Shown: one piece after another, positions 7,908-15,694 of the stretch
How the letters are laid out: every line of letters starts with the position of its first letter
How positions within the stretch are numbered: the stretch's first letter is position 1
Virus record (IMG/VR): IMGVR_UViG_3300032092_000054
Coordinates: 1-48,515 of that record
DNA from: a virus
DNA length: 48,515 bases
Reading direction: 5' to 3' (one strand)
Notes under the pieces: model-generated
Told to the model about the DNA's origin: nothing
The model's input: the letters and a program-made list of their open reading frames with translations, nothing else
Database searches by the model: none
Program-made: the position numbers and the translations under genes

Positions 7908-9158
7908 ATGAAAACATTAAAAAATTATATCGATTCAGTTGTTAATAAAGTTCTTCGTGAATCATTAGAGGAAAAAGCCGATGAAATAATAAACAAATTA
8001 AAGTCAGATGTAACGGAAGAAGATGATATGGACGGTTTTGAAGAGTTAGAATTCAACGAAGAAGATATGGAGGAAGGTGAAACATGTGAACAATGTGGCG
8101 GTATGATGAGCGAAGGAGAATGTTCAGAATGTGGATACAAAATGGAAGGTTTACACGAAGAGTCAGACCCAACCAGCCAAAGATGTAAATACCACAAAGA
8201 AAATTTTGGTCCTATGGATGAACGAACTATTAGATTTTGTGGAAAAGACAAAAAAGAAATGACTGAAAGATTACACGGAAAACAAAAACAATTAGATAGA
8301 AACAAAAACAATAGAATTGATAGTGAGGACTTCAAACTCCTAAGAAAATCAAAAAAACATCAAACCGACGAAGAAATGGAAGAGGGTAATGCTTTTACAG
8401 GAGCATTGGCAAAGGCAAAACGTAAGGGTGATGATGAATTCGAAGTTGATGGTAAAGAATATCAAGTTAAAGAATCAATTAAATTAACTGAAGAAGAAAT
8501 GATTGATTTAATTGAGAAAATAGTTAACGAAGAAAAAGACAATATTAAAAAAATGTCAAAACCTAAAGGATTATCAACATATGAAACCGCAATTGGTAAA
8601 TCAAAAAAAGAAAATGACGATTATATCAAATCTGTAACTAAAAAAATGAAGGATTATCTGAAGGACGCATCTAAAGGAGATTTTAGTTTTGAACCTAAAA
8701 TATTTCCTAAAGGAAATGGTGAACTTGGTGAAATGAAAAAGAAAACTTATAAAGCAACTCCTGAAGTTGAAGAATATATCGAAAACTTTTCAGCGGCAGG
8801 GCAGGAAAATCTCGTTTTTGATGAAATACATCCAAACGAAGAAAAGATGAATGAATACATGGAAGGTTCCTCAATGGCAGGAAATAATCCAGAATGGGCA
8901 AATGCGGTTGAAACAGATGTTAACAAAAAAAGAAACAAAGTCAGAAAAAGAAATTTACTTGGTATTTTGAAGAAAAAAGAAGGTTACAATAGACAACCAC
9001 AACCTGTTTATGATTCTAAAAAAGATAACGAAGATGAAAAAGATGTGGCAAGAATTTTTCAAGCGTTAGAATCAAAAGAAGAAAAAAAAGAAAAACTTAT
9101 TAATGAGGATATTCAAAAAATGAATAGAATATTAGGTTATAACAAAAAAACCCAATAA
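7908..9158 (+). CDS. acidic virion-core-like protein with targeting N-terminus
   Basis: This 416-residue protein begins MKTLKNYIDSVVNKVLRE|S, a candidate capsid-targeting propeptide ending in L-R-E. Residues 60-75 hold two CxxC pairs (CEQC, CSEC), a likely zinc ribbon. Residues 130-141 (DRNKNNRIDSED) fit a calcium-binding EF-hand loop. DDEFEVDGKEYQVKE (about 175-189) is followed at 191-209 by a second copy of the targeting-like motif (IKLTEEEMIDLIEKIVNEE). The rest is charged, with KMNEYMEGSSMAGNNP near 310. A scaffold or internal capsid role is inferred. Confidence 0.75.
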   Translation: MKTLKNYIDSVVNKVLRESLEEKADEIINKLKSDVTEEDDMDGFEELEFNEEDMEEGETCEQCGGMMSEGECSECGYKMEGLHEESDPTSQRCKYHKENFGPMDERTIRFCGKDKKEMTERLHGKQKQLDRNKNNRIDSEDFKLLRKSKKHQTDEEMEEGNAFTGALAKAKRKGDDEFEVDGKEYQVKESIKLTEEEMIDLIEKIVNEEKDNIKKMSKPKGLSTYETAIGKSKKENDDYIKSVTKKMKDYLKDASKGDFSFEPKIFPKGNGELGEMKKKTYKATPEVEEYIENFSAAGQENLVFDEIHPNEEKMNEYMEGSSMAGNNPEWANAVETDVNKKRNKVRKRNLLGILKKKEGYNRQPQPVYDSKKDNEDEKDVARIFQALESKEEKKEKLINEDIQKMNRILGYNKKTQ

Positions 9159-9186
9159 TCTTCACATATTAATAACTAATATTATA

Positions 9187-9222
9187 TTCTCCATAGGACA
9201 AAAACCTATGGAGAATTTTTTT
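9187..9222 (+). terminator. terminator hairpin enclosing a start codon
   Basis: An 11-bp perfect stem (9187-9197 with 9205-9215) and a 7-base loop are followed by seven T residues. The ATG of the next gene (9208) lies within the 3' arm, and the T-run encodes its first phenylalanines. It would terminate the transcript of the gene at 7908, and it may also act on translation of the next gene. Confidence 0.8.
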
Positions 9223-9675
9223 AACTATATATCAAAACCGGTTCACCCCGATGATGTTCAAGTTTGGTTAGATATGAATAATATCATACCTGAAAAAGTT
9301 GAATTATATGCAGATTTTGCTAACGGTCTTCACCAACTAATTTTAGATACATATTTGGGTTTGGAAAATGAGAACCACGAAAATGATATTGATATGAGTG
9401 ATGAGGATAATGCCAAACACTTTGAGTGGTGTTGGAAAAAAACAATCGATAACTTCAATAAAGAAAACCTTAAGTTTTTCTATAAAGGAGAACATTTCGA
9501 ACACTTCAAATCTTTTTTTGATGAAGTGTTCTATAAACAAAAGGATGAAAAAATTAGAAAACAGATAAAAAGTTTTTTTGAAGACCTTTTTGACTTAAAA
9601 AAACCATTCACTAAATCTGATTTGGATATGTTAACCGACCTTTATAAATCACTAGATAAAAATTTAAAGAAGTAA
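9208..9675 (+). CDS. unknown 155-residue protein
   Basis: No family is recognised. The sequence is helical, with many aromatic residues (HFEWCWKKTIDNFN, EHFKSFFDEVFYKQ). The start ATG lies inside a strong terminator hairpin; a later methionine at about residue 23 is possible, but the N-terminal residues (YISKPVHPDDVQVWLDM) look like real protein. No promoter is obvious between the hairpin and the gene, so expression may depend on read-through. Confidence 0.65.
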   Translation: MENFFNYISKPVHPDDVQVWLDMNNIIPEKVELYADFANGLHQLILDTYLGLENENHENDIDMSDEDNAKHFEWCWKKTIDNFNKENLKFFYKGEHFEHFKSFFDEVFYKQKDEKIRKQIKSFFEDLFDLKKPFTKSDLDMLTDLYKSLDKNLKK

Positions 9676-9702
9676 AAACCTTTACTAAACAATCTGAAAC
9701 AC

Positions 9703-9710
9703 TATTTTTG
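9703..9710 (+). promoter_or_regulatory. Bacteroidetes-type -7 element TATTTTTG
   Basis: TATTTTTG matches TAnnTTTG and lies 36 bases before the H1-like gene. A TATAAATA-like sequence follows at 9714-9721. Confidence 0.4.
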
Positions 9711-9746
9711 TGATATAAATAAACAAATTGAATTTAATTTTTAAAA

Positions 9747-9926
9747 ATGGAAACAATCGAAAAAATTAAAGAATTGACAGAATCTCTATCAATTGACGCA
9801 GGAAAATTCTATAAAGGAAATAAAAGCGCTGGTACTCGTGCTCGCGGAACTGCACAAGAATTGAAGGAAGTTCTTCAAAACTTTAGAAAAGAAATTTTAG
9901 AAGAAAGAAAAAAAGAAAATGCTTAA
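9747..9926 (+). CDS. histone H1-like (Hc1 family) DNA-binding protein
   Basis: This 59-residue protein matches the short H1-like nucleoid proteins of Bacteroidetes: GNKSAGTRARGTAQELKEV is close to the GNKAAGTRARKATLELE pattern I recall for that family, followed by LQNFRKEILEERKK. Such proteins bind DNA through basic helices. In a phage it could compact DNA or alter the host nucleoid. It overlaps the next gene by 8 bases. The family is usual on Bacteroidetes chromosomes, so capture from the host is likely. Confidence 0.85.
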   Translation: METIEKIKELTESLSIDAGKFYKGNKSAGTRARGTAQELKEVLQNFRKEILEERKKENA

Positions 9927-10110
9927 TATTGAAACATTATTTTTATTTATTTTCATATTTTCGACTTTGACTTTATCAAAAACTATTGTTAAAGTTATAA
10001 GTGCGGTGTCACAGAAGAACCCCCAACCGGTGTTTAAAAGTGACACCTCACTTTTATTTAATGGATTAGCCCTAACCTATATCATAACTTATTTAATACA
10101 AACCTTATAA
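9919..10110 (+). CDS. small two-segment membrane protein
   Basis: This 63-residue protein has hydrophobic segments at about 5-20 (LFLFIFIFSTLTLS) and 47-60 (LFNGLALTYIITYL). It overlaps both neighbours and so is part of a coupled run from the H1-like gene. No family is recognised. Confidence 0.6.
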   Translation: MLNIETLFLFIFIFSTLTLSKTIVKVISAVSQKNPQPVFKSDTSLLFNGLALTYIITYLIQTL

Positions 10111-10517
10111 TGACCTTTTATCAAGAACTAGCAGTAATACATCCATATCTACAAAGCGTAAGAAAGTTGAAAAACTATTTGTCGATTGATGTTAACTTCC
10201 CAACAACTTGGAAACTACCAAAAAAATATGTCCCTGAAAACTCAGTAGTTGAAAACGAAGCAACAGTTAAAGACCACAGATGTTTCTCTTTCGTATCAGA
10301 ATTTGAAGAAAAACTTGTTGATGATATGTTAATTAATCTAAATGGAGTAATTAAATACAACAAAGAGAGAGAAGAGAAAGAGAGATTGTTCGAATCTAAA
10401 GTCACTGAATTAAAACAAATTTTCGATAAACAAAATTTAGAAAATCTAAAGGGTTTAAGTTTTGAATTAACAGAAAAAAAATTAAGTTTGGATGATGAGC
10501 TCACAGAATCAAAATAA
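10110..10517 (+). CDS. unknown 135-residue protein
   Basis: The N-terminal half is mixed in character (VRKLKNYLSIDVNFPTTWKL). The C-terminal half is a charged helix (VIKYNKEREEKERLFES, VTELKQIFDKQN), probably a coiled coil. It starts at the last base of the previous stop and overlaps the next gene. No family is recognised. Confidence 0.7.
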   Translation: MTFYQELAVIHPYLQSVRKLKNYLSIDVNFPTTWKLPKKYVPENSVVENEATVKDHRCFSFVSEFEEKLVDDMLINLNGVIKYNKEREEKERLFESKVTELKQIFDKQNLENLKGLSFELTEKKLSLDDELTESK

Positions 10518-10692
10518 TACCAAAATATTAGATTGGTTAGAAAAAGAAAAACTAAAAGACAATACTGAATTACTTGCAGATAAGAGAAAGTTTATCGAAG
10601 AGATTAGAAAGTTCAGAAAATCAGACTTAACGAATTCAGACGAAATTAAATTAACATTATGGCAGAAAATCAAGAAGACGTTGGGTTTTTAG
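10495..10692 (+). CDS. small charged protein
   Basis: This 65-residue helical, lysine-rich protein (TKILDWLEKEKLKDNTELLA) overlaps the genes on both sides. Two adjacent ATG codons (10492 and 10495) could start it. No family is recognised. Confidence 0.6.
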   Translation: MSSQNQNNTKILDWLEKEKLKDNTELLADKRKFIEEIRKFRKSDLTNSDEIKLTLWQKIKKTLGF

Positions 10693-10916
10693 AAAAATTG
10701 GCTCTTATTGCCGACGCTTCACAAAACTTATTCACAGGTAGAGCAACAGTAATATTTGAACTACCAAATATGGAGTTCAGAAAAATACAGAATGAACTAA
10801 AAAAAGACTTGTCAGGTGAAAAATTTAAAATAGATATCTCAGGTACCGAGTTTATTTTTCTGATGAATGGTGTTTTACAGGAAATGTCGTCGAGTGACGA
10901 TAAAGAACCTTTTTAG
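10659..10916 (+). CDS. unknown 85-residue protein
   Basis: This small alpha/beta protein (ATVIFELPNMEFRKIQNELK, FKIDISGTEFIFLMN) overlaps the previous gene by 34 bases. It also overlaps the convergent reverse-strand gene by 65 bases, an unusual tail-to-tail overlap. No family is recognised. Confidence 0.65.
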   Translation: MAENQEDVGFLEKLALIADASQNLFTGRATVIFELPNMEFRKIQNELKKDLSGEKFKIDISGTEFIFLMNGVLQEMSSSDDKEPF

Positions 10917-11514
10917 GGATACCATTTTCCTCCAAAAAATCGTATAAATATTTTCTTTGTTCAAATGTCCAATCTTGAATGAAGATGCAATCCATTTTAC
11001 CTTTTGATATAAAATCGTTACCAAGGTTATCAACAAATCTTTGGGCGTCCTTATCTGTCTTAAGTGAGAACAGTTTGAATTTTTCCTCGTATTGGACTAT
11101 TATTTTATTGTTGATTTTGGAAATCATCTTCAAACCAGGTTTAGTAAGGTATTTCCCTATAAACTCATTCACAGAAACCCTTACTTTATTTTGAATATCA
11201 TAGATTAGTTCCTCTACTTTATATTCAATCATCTTTATAAGTTCAAACTCAGGGTCCTCGAAATCAACTTTAACGTTCCTCCCAAGGTAGTCTTGCATAT
11301 AAATAGAACTTTTACCACCTTTTCCATACTTAAGTAATCCCAACTGATAATCACACACATAACCATTTTCATATTGTTTTTCAAAAACAACTTCATTTGA
11401 TTTTTTTTCTAATTTCTTAAAGTATTGATTAACTCTGTCTAAAGTTTTAAATTTCTTTAATATTTTTTGTTTGGTTCTATTCTTGAAAAGAACTACAACA
11501 TAATTAAATTCCAT
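10852..11514 (-). CDS. unknown 220-residue protein
   Basis: This basic alpha/beta protein starts with VVVLFKNRTKQKILKKFKTL and has a central block KYGKGGKSSIYMQDYLGRN. It may be nucleic-acid binding, judging only by charge. It is the sole reverse-strand gene in this stretch, and its 3' end overlaps the end of the gene at 10659. No family is recognised. Confidence 0.7.
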   Translation of the reverse strand: MEFNYVVVLFKNRTKQKILKKFKTLDRVNQYFKKLEKKSNEVVFEKQYENGYVCDYQLGLLKYGKGGKSSIYMQDYLGRNVKVDFEDPEFELIKMIEYKVEELIYDIQNKVRVSVNEFIGKYLTKPGLKMISKINNKIIVQYEEKFKLFSLKTDKDAQRFVDNLGNDFISKGKMDCIFIQDWTFEQRKYLYDFLEENGIPKKVLYRHSTTFPVKHHSSEK

Positions 11515-11552
11515 AGAAATAAAATATTAGTTAAACACTTTAAGTAAACTAT

Positions 11553-12506
11553 ATGTCAAATCCTAATTATTACGATGTACTTGGAATCCAAGAACAAGCA
11601 ACACAAGAAGAAATAAAAAAAGCATATCGTAAATTAGCGATAGAACACCACCCCGACAAAGGTGGGGATGAAAACAGGTTTAAAGAGATTGCTAACGCTT
11701 ACGGGGTATTGGGTGATGAAGGAAAGAGAAAACAATACGACCAACAGAAAAACAACCCATTTGCAGGATTTAATAATGGAGGAGGTGGACAATCAATGGA
11801 AGATTTATTTGCTCAGATGTTCGGTGGAGGAATGGGAGGTCAAAGAAGACAAAGACAAAAACCTGAAAAACTTGTTGATGTAAGTATTACTGTTGTTGAT
11901 TCGTTTAAGTCAAATCCAAAGAACATAGTTTATAACAGAAAACACCAGTGTGGTGATTGTTCAGGTCAAGGTGGGGAAAGACAACCTTGCACTCAATGTG
12001 GAGGTCAGGGAGTTATTAACCAAAGAGTCGGTAATTCAATGTTTATGCAAATGATGACAGTAGAATGTCCTTCTTGTAGGGGTAAAGGACATACGTTTAA
12101 AACAACTTGTCATTCTTGTTCAGGTGAAGGTACTAAACCCTCTATGGAACAAATAAATATAAAAATACCACACGGAATAGATAATGGTCAGATAATTAAG
12201 ATACAAGGTAAGGGAGATTTCCACGAAAATATGTACGGTGATTTAGTTATCCGATTTAATTTACAATCTACAGACAACTTTGAAAAACACGGACTTGATT
12301 TAATTTACAATAAGTTCTTCAACTTAGAAGAATTACAAAGTGATAGTTTTGAAATACCCCATCCCGATGGTACGATATCTATAAAGGCACCTCAGGAGTT
12401 TGATACAACAAAACCCCTTCGAGTTAAGTCAAAGGGGTTTAAAAATGGTGGTTTGGGGGATATGTACGTAAAACTAAACGTAAAGTTTATCCGAAAACAA
12501 AATTAA
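11553..12506 (+). CDS. dnaJ: DnaJ (Hsp40) co-chaperone
   Basis: This 317-residue protein has a full type-A DnaJ layout. The J domain is at 5-63 with HPD in EHHPDKGG. A glycine-rich linker with FGGGMGGQ follows at about 70-98. Four zinc repeats ([32 protein letters not shown]) lie at about 133-192, followed by the substrate-binding C-terminal domains. It stimulates DnaK, here probably the host DnaK, and could help fold virion proteins. It is shorter than the cellular protein (about 375 aa) because the C-terminus is trimmed. Confidence 0.96.
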   Translation: MSNPNYYDVLGIQEQATQEEIKKAYRKLAIEHHPDKGGDENRFKEIANAYGVLGDEGKRKQYDQQKNNPFAGFNNGGGGQSMEDLFAQMFGGGMGGQRRQRQKPEKLVDVSITVVDSFKSNPKNIVYNRKHQCGDCSGQGGERQPCTQCGGQGVINQRVGNSMFMQMMTVECPSCRGKGHTFKTTCHSCSGEGTKPSMEQINIKIPHGIDNGQIIKIQGKGDFHENMYGDLVIRFNLQSTDNFEKHGLDLIYNKFFNLEELQSDSFEIPHPDGTISIKAPQEFDTTKPLRVKSKGFKNGGLGDMYVKLNVKFIRKQN

Positions 12507-12669
12507 TAATTTGTTTGAAGAAAGCAAAATTTCCGTATATTGACATAATAAACATCCAAACACCAAACCAAGTGGCCCAACTTGTTAAAAGTTTAGGTTT
12601 GTTTTTACAAGTTTTACAACCAACCTCATTGGCCTCTTGAGCATAAATCGTTTCCATAAAGTCTTCCAT
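12487..12669 (-). CDS. small membrane protein with CxxC
   Basis: This 60-residue protein has a soluble N-terminus with CKTCKNKPK (about 18-26) and one membrane segment ([20 protein letters not shown]). The ATG at 12669 is used. It overlaps the 3' end of dnaJ by 20 bases, tail to tail. Function is unknown. Confidence 0.65.
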   Translation of the reverse strand: MEDFMETIYAQEANEVGCKTCKNKPKLLTSWATWFGVWMFIMSIYGNFAFFKQIINFVFG

Positions 12670-12714
12670 AATGTTTTTTCTCAAAAAATAACCTCAAATT
12701 TTTTTTGGTAAAGA

Positions 12715-12745
12715 TTTGGATGGAATGATATTTTTAGTATCTTTG
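12715..12745 (+). promoter_or_regulatory. Bacteroidetes-type promoter TTTGGA-N17-TATCTTTG
   Basis: A -33 TTTGGA (12715-12720) and a -7 TATCTTTG (12738-12745) with 17 bases between them match the TTTG / TAnnTTTG promoter. The leader to the ATG at 12777 is about 25 bases. Confidence 0.75.
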
Positions 12746-12776
12746 TAAAACAATCAACCACTAAAAACTAAACGAC

Positions 12777-12902
12777 ATGAAAAATTTTGAAGGTTTATCT
12801 GAACGTCACGTAGCACAAATCATCCGTCGTAAGATGATTCAGAAGGTAAAACCTTCGAGCAAAGTTTATGACCGTAACAAGAACAAGAAGTTAGTGTTTT
12901 AA
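12777..12902 (+). CDS. very small basic protein
   Basis: This 41-residue protein (MKNFEGLSERHVAQIIRRKM, then VKPSSKVYDRNKNKK) has a strong host-type promoter of its own. The basic helix could bind nucleic acid or RNA polymerase, as many early phage peptides do, but nothing specific is recognised. Confidence 0.65.
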   Translation: MKNFEGLSERHVAQIIRRKMIQKVKPSSKVYDRNKNKKLVF

Positions 12903-12957
12903 TTAGGTTGGGGTTGATATATACCCCACAAAATGCTATACTTCTATAAAAAATATT

Positions 12958-13803
12958 ATGCCAGTAAGTTATATCGGGGGTAAATCCAAAATAGGTAAGT
13001 GGATTACCCCCCACTATTCAAAAGACATCAAAACCTATTCAGAGTGTTTCGGTGGCATGTTTTGGTGTTTCTTTAATATGAATATCAATGAGTTCACTAA
13101 ACTCTCTACAGTAATTTATAACGACTTCAATCCACTTAATGCAAACTTCTTCAGGTGTTTAAGAAATCCCGAACTATTATTGATTGAGATTGAGAAAATA
13201 CCCTGTCAGGAAAAAGACGTGGCATCAACACCACCTGAATATAAAGAACTATTTGGTACATTCCAAAAGAAACTATTTGATGCTGAATTTAAAGTAGGTA
13301 TTGAACCTGATTATGAGGTGGCGGCTCAGTATGCTTATATCCTAACACAAGTATTTTCGGGGAGTAAACCTGAAAAGAGTTCATACATTGACCTTAAAGG
13401 GAAGTATAAGTCAAAATACCTAACATTCAGAGATAAGTTAAAAAATCCTAATTGGGTTGAGAAGTTTAAGAAAATCCAAGTTGTTGAAAATATGGATTTT
13501 GAAGAGTTCATCAAGAAATACGACAACGAAGATTATTACGTCTATGTAGACGCACCTTACTATAAAACAGAGGATTATTACTCCAACCACGATTTTGGTT
13601 TGAAGGACCACGAAAGACTAGCAAATACCTTGAAAAATATGAAAGGTAAGTTCTCTATGTCATATTATTATTTTCCACAATTGGAAGAGTGGTTCCCGAA
13701 AGACCAATATAGGTGGGAGTCAAAATCATTCGCTAAAGCAGCGGGGGCCAAAAAAGGTGAAAAACAATCTATGGGTGAGGAACTTTTGATAATGAATTAT
13801 TAA
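12958..13803 (+). CDS. D12-class (Dam-like) DNA adenine methyltransferase
   Basis: This 281-residue alpha-class N6-adenine methyltransferase has motif I at the N-terminus (YIGGKSKIGKWI), the characteristic ECFGGMFWCFF and VIYNDFNPLNANFF blocks, and motif IV near residue 197 as DAPYY instead of the usual DPPY. The C-terminus has SMSYYYFPQLEEWF. It probably modifies phage DNA against host restriction. The second motif IV residue is changed from proline to alanine; activity needs testing, although related phage enzymes vary here. Confidence 0.85.
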   Translation: MPVSYIGGKSKIGKWITPHYSKDIKTYSECFGGMFWCFFNMNINEFTKLSTVIYNDFNPLNANFFRCLRNPELLLIEIEKIPCQEKDVASTPPEYKELFGTFQKKLFDAEFKVGIEPDYEVAAQYAYILTQVFSGSKPEKSSYIDLKGKYKSKYLTFRDKLKNPNWVEKFKKIQVVENMDFEEFIKKYDNEDYYVYVDAPYYKTEDYYSNHDFGLKDHERLANTLKNMKGKFSMSYYYFPQLEEWFPKDQYRWESKSFAKAAGAKKGEKQSMGEELLIMNY

Positions 13804-13822
13804 TTTTTTTCCGTTTCATAGG

Positions 13823-13829
13823 TATTTAT
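13823..13829 (+). promoter_or_regulatory. TATTTAT box (putative late promoter)
   Basis: TATTTAT lies 22 bases before the ATG at 13852. Confidence 0.5.
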
Positions 13830-13851
13830 TTAAGAATAAAACAAAATACAA

Positions 13852-15675
13852 ATGAGATTAGTAAAACTATTGTCTTCAGTCGTAACTGAAAGGTCAACAC
13901 CTAAGTCCGTGTTGTTAGAAATTTCGGCAAAATTAAAAGCCTCATTGGTTGCAAAATTTAAAGAGCAAACCACAGATTCGTTAGATATTATCGGAGATTA
14001 TATTGAGGAATTTGAAAAGTATAAAAATGGTCTTCCCGCAGATAAAAGAGATTTGAGTAAGTTTAATTATGGCGAACTCAAAAAAATTATCGACACCAAA
14101 AAATTCCAAAAAAAGGAAAAGGATTTATTTAATTCTTTCAAGAAAAAAGAAGAAAAACTTGAGAGAGTTGAGTTAGCAAGAACTGTAAGAAAATTCTTGG
14201 AAATCCAATCTAAATTTGGTAAGGTTAAAGACCCTTCCAACTACAAGTTCTTGGATTTTTCTAAATTGGTGAACCAAGTCTACCCAAAATATATCAAAGA
14301 AATTTTGATGGATAAGTTTAAAAAGGAAAATACTGCGATTACTGATGACATTTTGGATTATTATATATCAGCATACTTGGAAAACTTTGATGAATTATAT
14401 TCTCAAATGCCTCCTCCAACACAGTTAACATTCTCAGATTTTGAACACTATATTGATGGAATGAATAAAGGTTTGGCAAATGCAGGAAAATCCTCAACCG
14501 AGGACATTGAATTAGTTTATGACGACAATAACTTGACAATTTTCCAACCAAAGACAAGAGACCAGTGTATCAGATTGAAAAATGGTCGTAGTTGGTGTAC
14601 ATCCCGTGAAGGAGGTTCAAACCTATTTTACAATTATAGATTAGATAATAGAAGAACACTTTATTATGTAATTGACCAAGATAAAGAATATTCTGACGTA
14701 AACTTTGCGGTGGTTATATTAGTTGACCCAGATGGTGATATGTCATTGGCTGATGGTACAAACTCAGGTAGATATTCAGGACATAATAATATTCCTTGGA
14801 GTGAAATTACTCAAAAAATACCTAAGTTAAAAAATTTAAAAGATGTCTTCAAGGCAAAACCTCTAACTGAGGAAGAGTTAGAATTAATTAGTCAAATTCG
14901 TAACACAAGAGTAGGTGATAATCCAATTCAAGATTTAGGTTCAGAAGATAGAGCAGAGATGTGGTTGGAAATCAAGTCACCAAGATTAAGTGATGCTCAA
15001 TTCGGAAACTTAACACCTGTATTAAGAAAAAAATATATTGCATTAGGGCACGATTTGACGGCCGGTATGATTAATGTTTCTGACCCAGAAACTAAAAAAT
15101 ATTATGTTAGTAAACAAATTGACTCAATTAAAACAAAGAGTTTAAGTCAACTTTCAGATTCCGATATTGCAATTCTTAATCTACCGGGTATGACTAAATT
15201 AAAAGAAGAAATGAAGTCAAAGTTCGCAACCGATTTCCAATCAGGAGATAATATTACAATTAAGATTCCTGCACAAAAAGAAGGTAAATATATTGCACTT
15301 TACGGTTTTGACGCATTAATTAAGAACTTGTCAAGTAATGTCAAATTCTTTGAAATAATTTGTACTGAAAAGAATTATGTTCAATATGACCTACCTTCAG
15401 AATTCTGTGATAGATTTACACAATTAGAAACTTTGGTGATGGAGAACATCGTGGCAAGTATTCCTGAAAACATCAGTAATCTAAGAAACCTAACTGTATT
15501 AAACCTTAAAGGTAATAAGGAATTAAAAACTTTACCAAGTTCTATATTGAAGATGGGTAACTTAGATATGGTTATTTTAAGAAACGCTCCTGATGACTTT
15601 ACACCTCCACAAGGGTTTGAAGAATATTTCGAGGATATGGGAGATAATTTCTTTTATAGAACCAAGTTCGATTAA
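13852..15675 (+). CDS. large protein with WCTS domain and leucine-rich repeats
   Basis: This 607-residue protein starts MRLVKLLSSVVTE|R, a candidate capsid-targeting propeptide. Residues about 20-230 are helical and charged. A cysteine-containing domain follows (QCIRLKNGRSWCTS at about 237-250, then LYYVIDQDKE and ADGTNSGRYSGHN). Near the C-terminus (about 500-580) there are degenerate leucine-rich repeats (LETLVMENIVASIPENISN, LTVLNLKGNKELKTLP). The next gene is a paralogue with the same order of parts. The protein is probably packaged in the virion and delivered, and LRRs suggest binding a host target; both points are inference. Confidence 0.78.
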   Translation: MRLVKLLSSVVTERSTPKSVLLEISAKLKASLVAKFKEQTTDSLDIIGDYIEEFEKYKNGLPADKRDLSKFNYGELKKIIDTKKFQKKEKDLFNSFKKKEEKLERVELARTVRKFLEIQSKFGKVKDPSNYKFLDFSKLVNQVYPKYIKEILMDKFKKENTAITDDILDYYISAYLENFDELYSQMPPPTQLTFSDFEHYIDGMNKGLANAGKSSTEDIELVYDDNNLTIFQPKTRDQCIRLKNGRSWCTSREGGSNLFYNYRLDNRRTLYYVIDQDKEYSDVNFAVVILVDPDGDMSLADGTNSGRYSGHNNIPWSEITQKIPKLKNLKDVFKAKPLTEEELELISQIRNTRVGDNPIQDLGSEDRAEMWLEIKSPRLSDAQFGNLTPVLRKKYIALGHDLTAGMINVSDPETKKYYVSKQIDSIKTKSLSQLSDSDIAILNLPGMTKLKEEMKSKFATDFQSGDNITIKIPAQKEGKYIALYGFDALIKNLSSNVKFFEIICTEKNYVQYDLPSEFCDRFTQLETLVMENIVASIPENISNLRNLTVLNLKGNKELKTLPSSILKMGNLDMVILRNAPDDFTPPQGFEEYFEDMGDNFFYRTKFD

Positions 15676-15694
15676 TTTTTTTTAATTTTGTGAA

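Noticed and set aside
7925-8335. 136-residue open frame on the - strand
   Set aside because: It is a serine-rich shadow of the acidic protein on the + strand and has no independent start signal.
9714-9721. TATAAATA as a T4-type late promoter before the H1-like gene
   Set aside because: It is a single occurrence, and TATTTTTG just upstream fits the host promoter better.
12411-12441. AAACCCC / GGGGTTT hairpin inside dnaJ
   Set aside because: It lies within conserved coding sequence and has only a short A-run after it, so a terminator role is unlikely.
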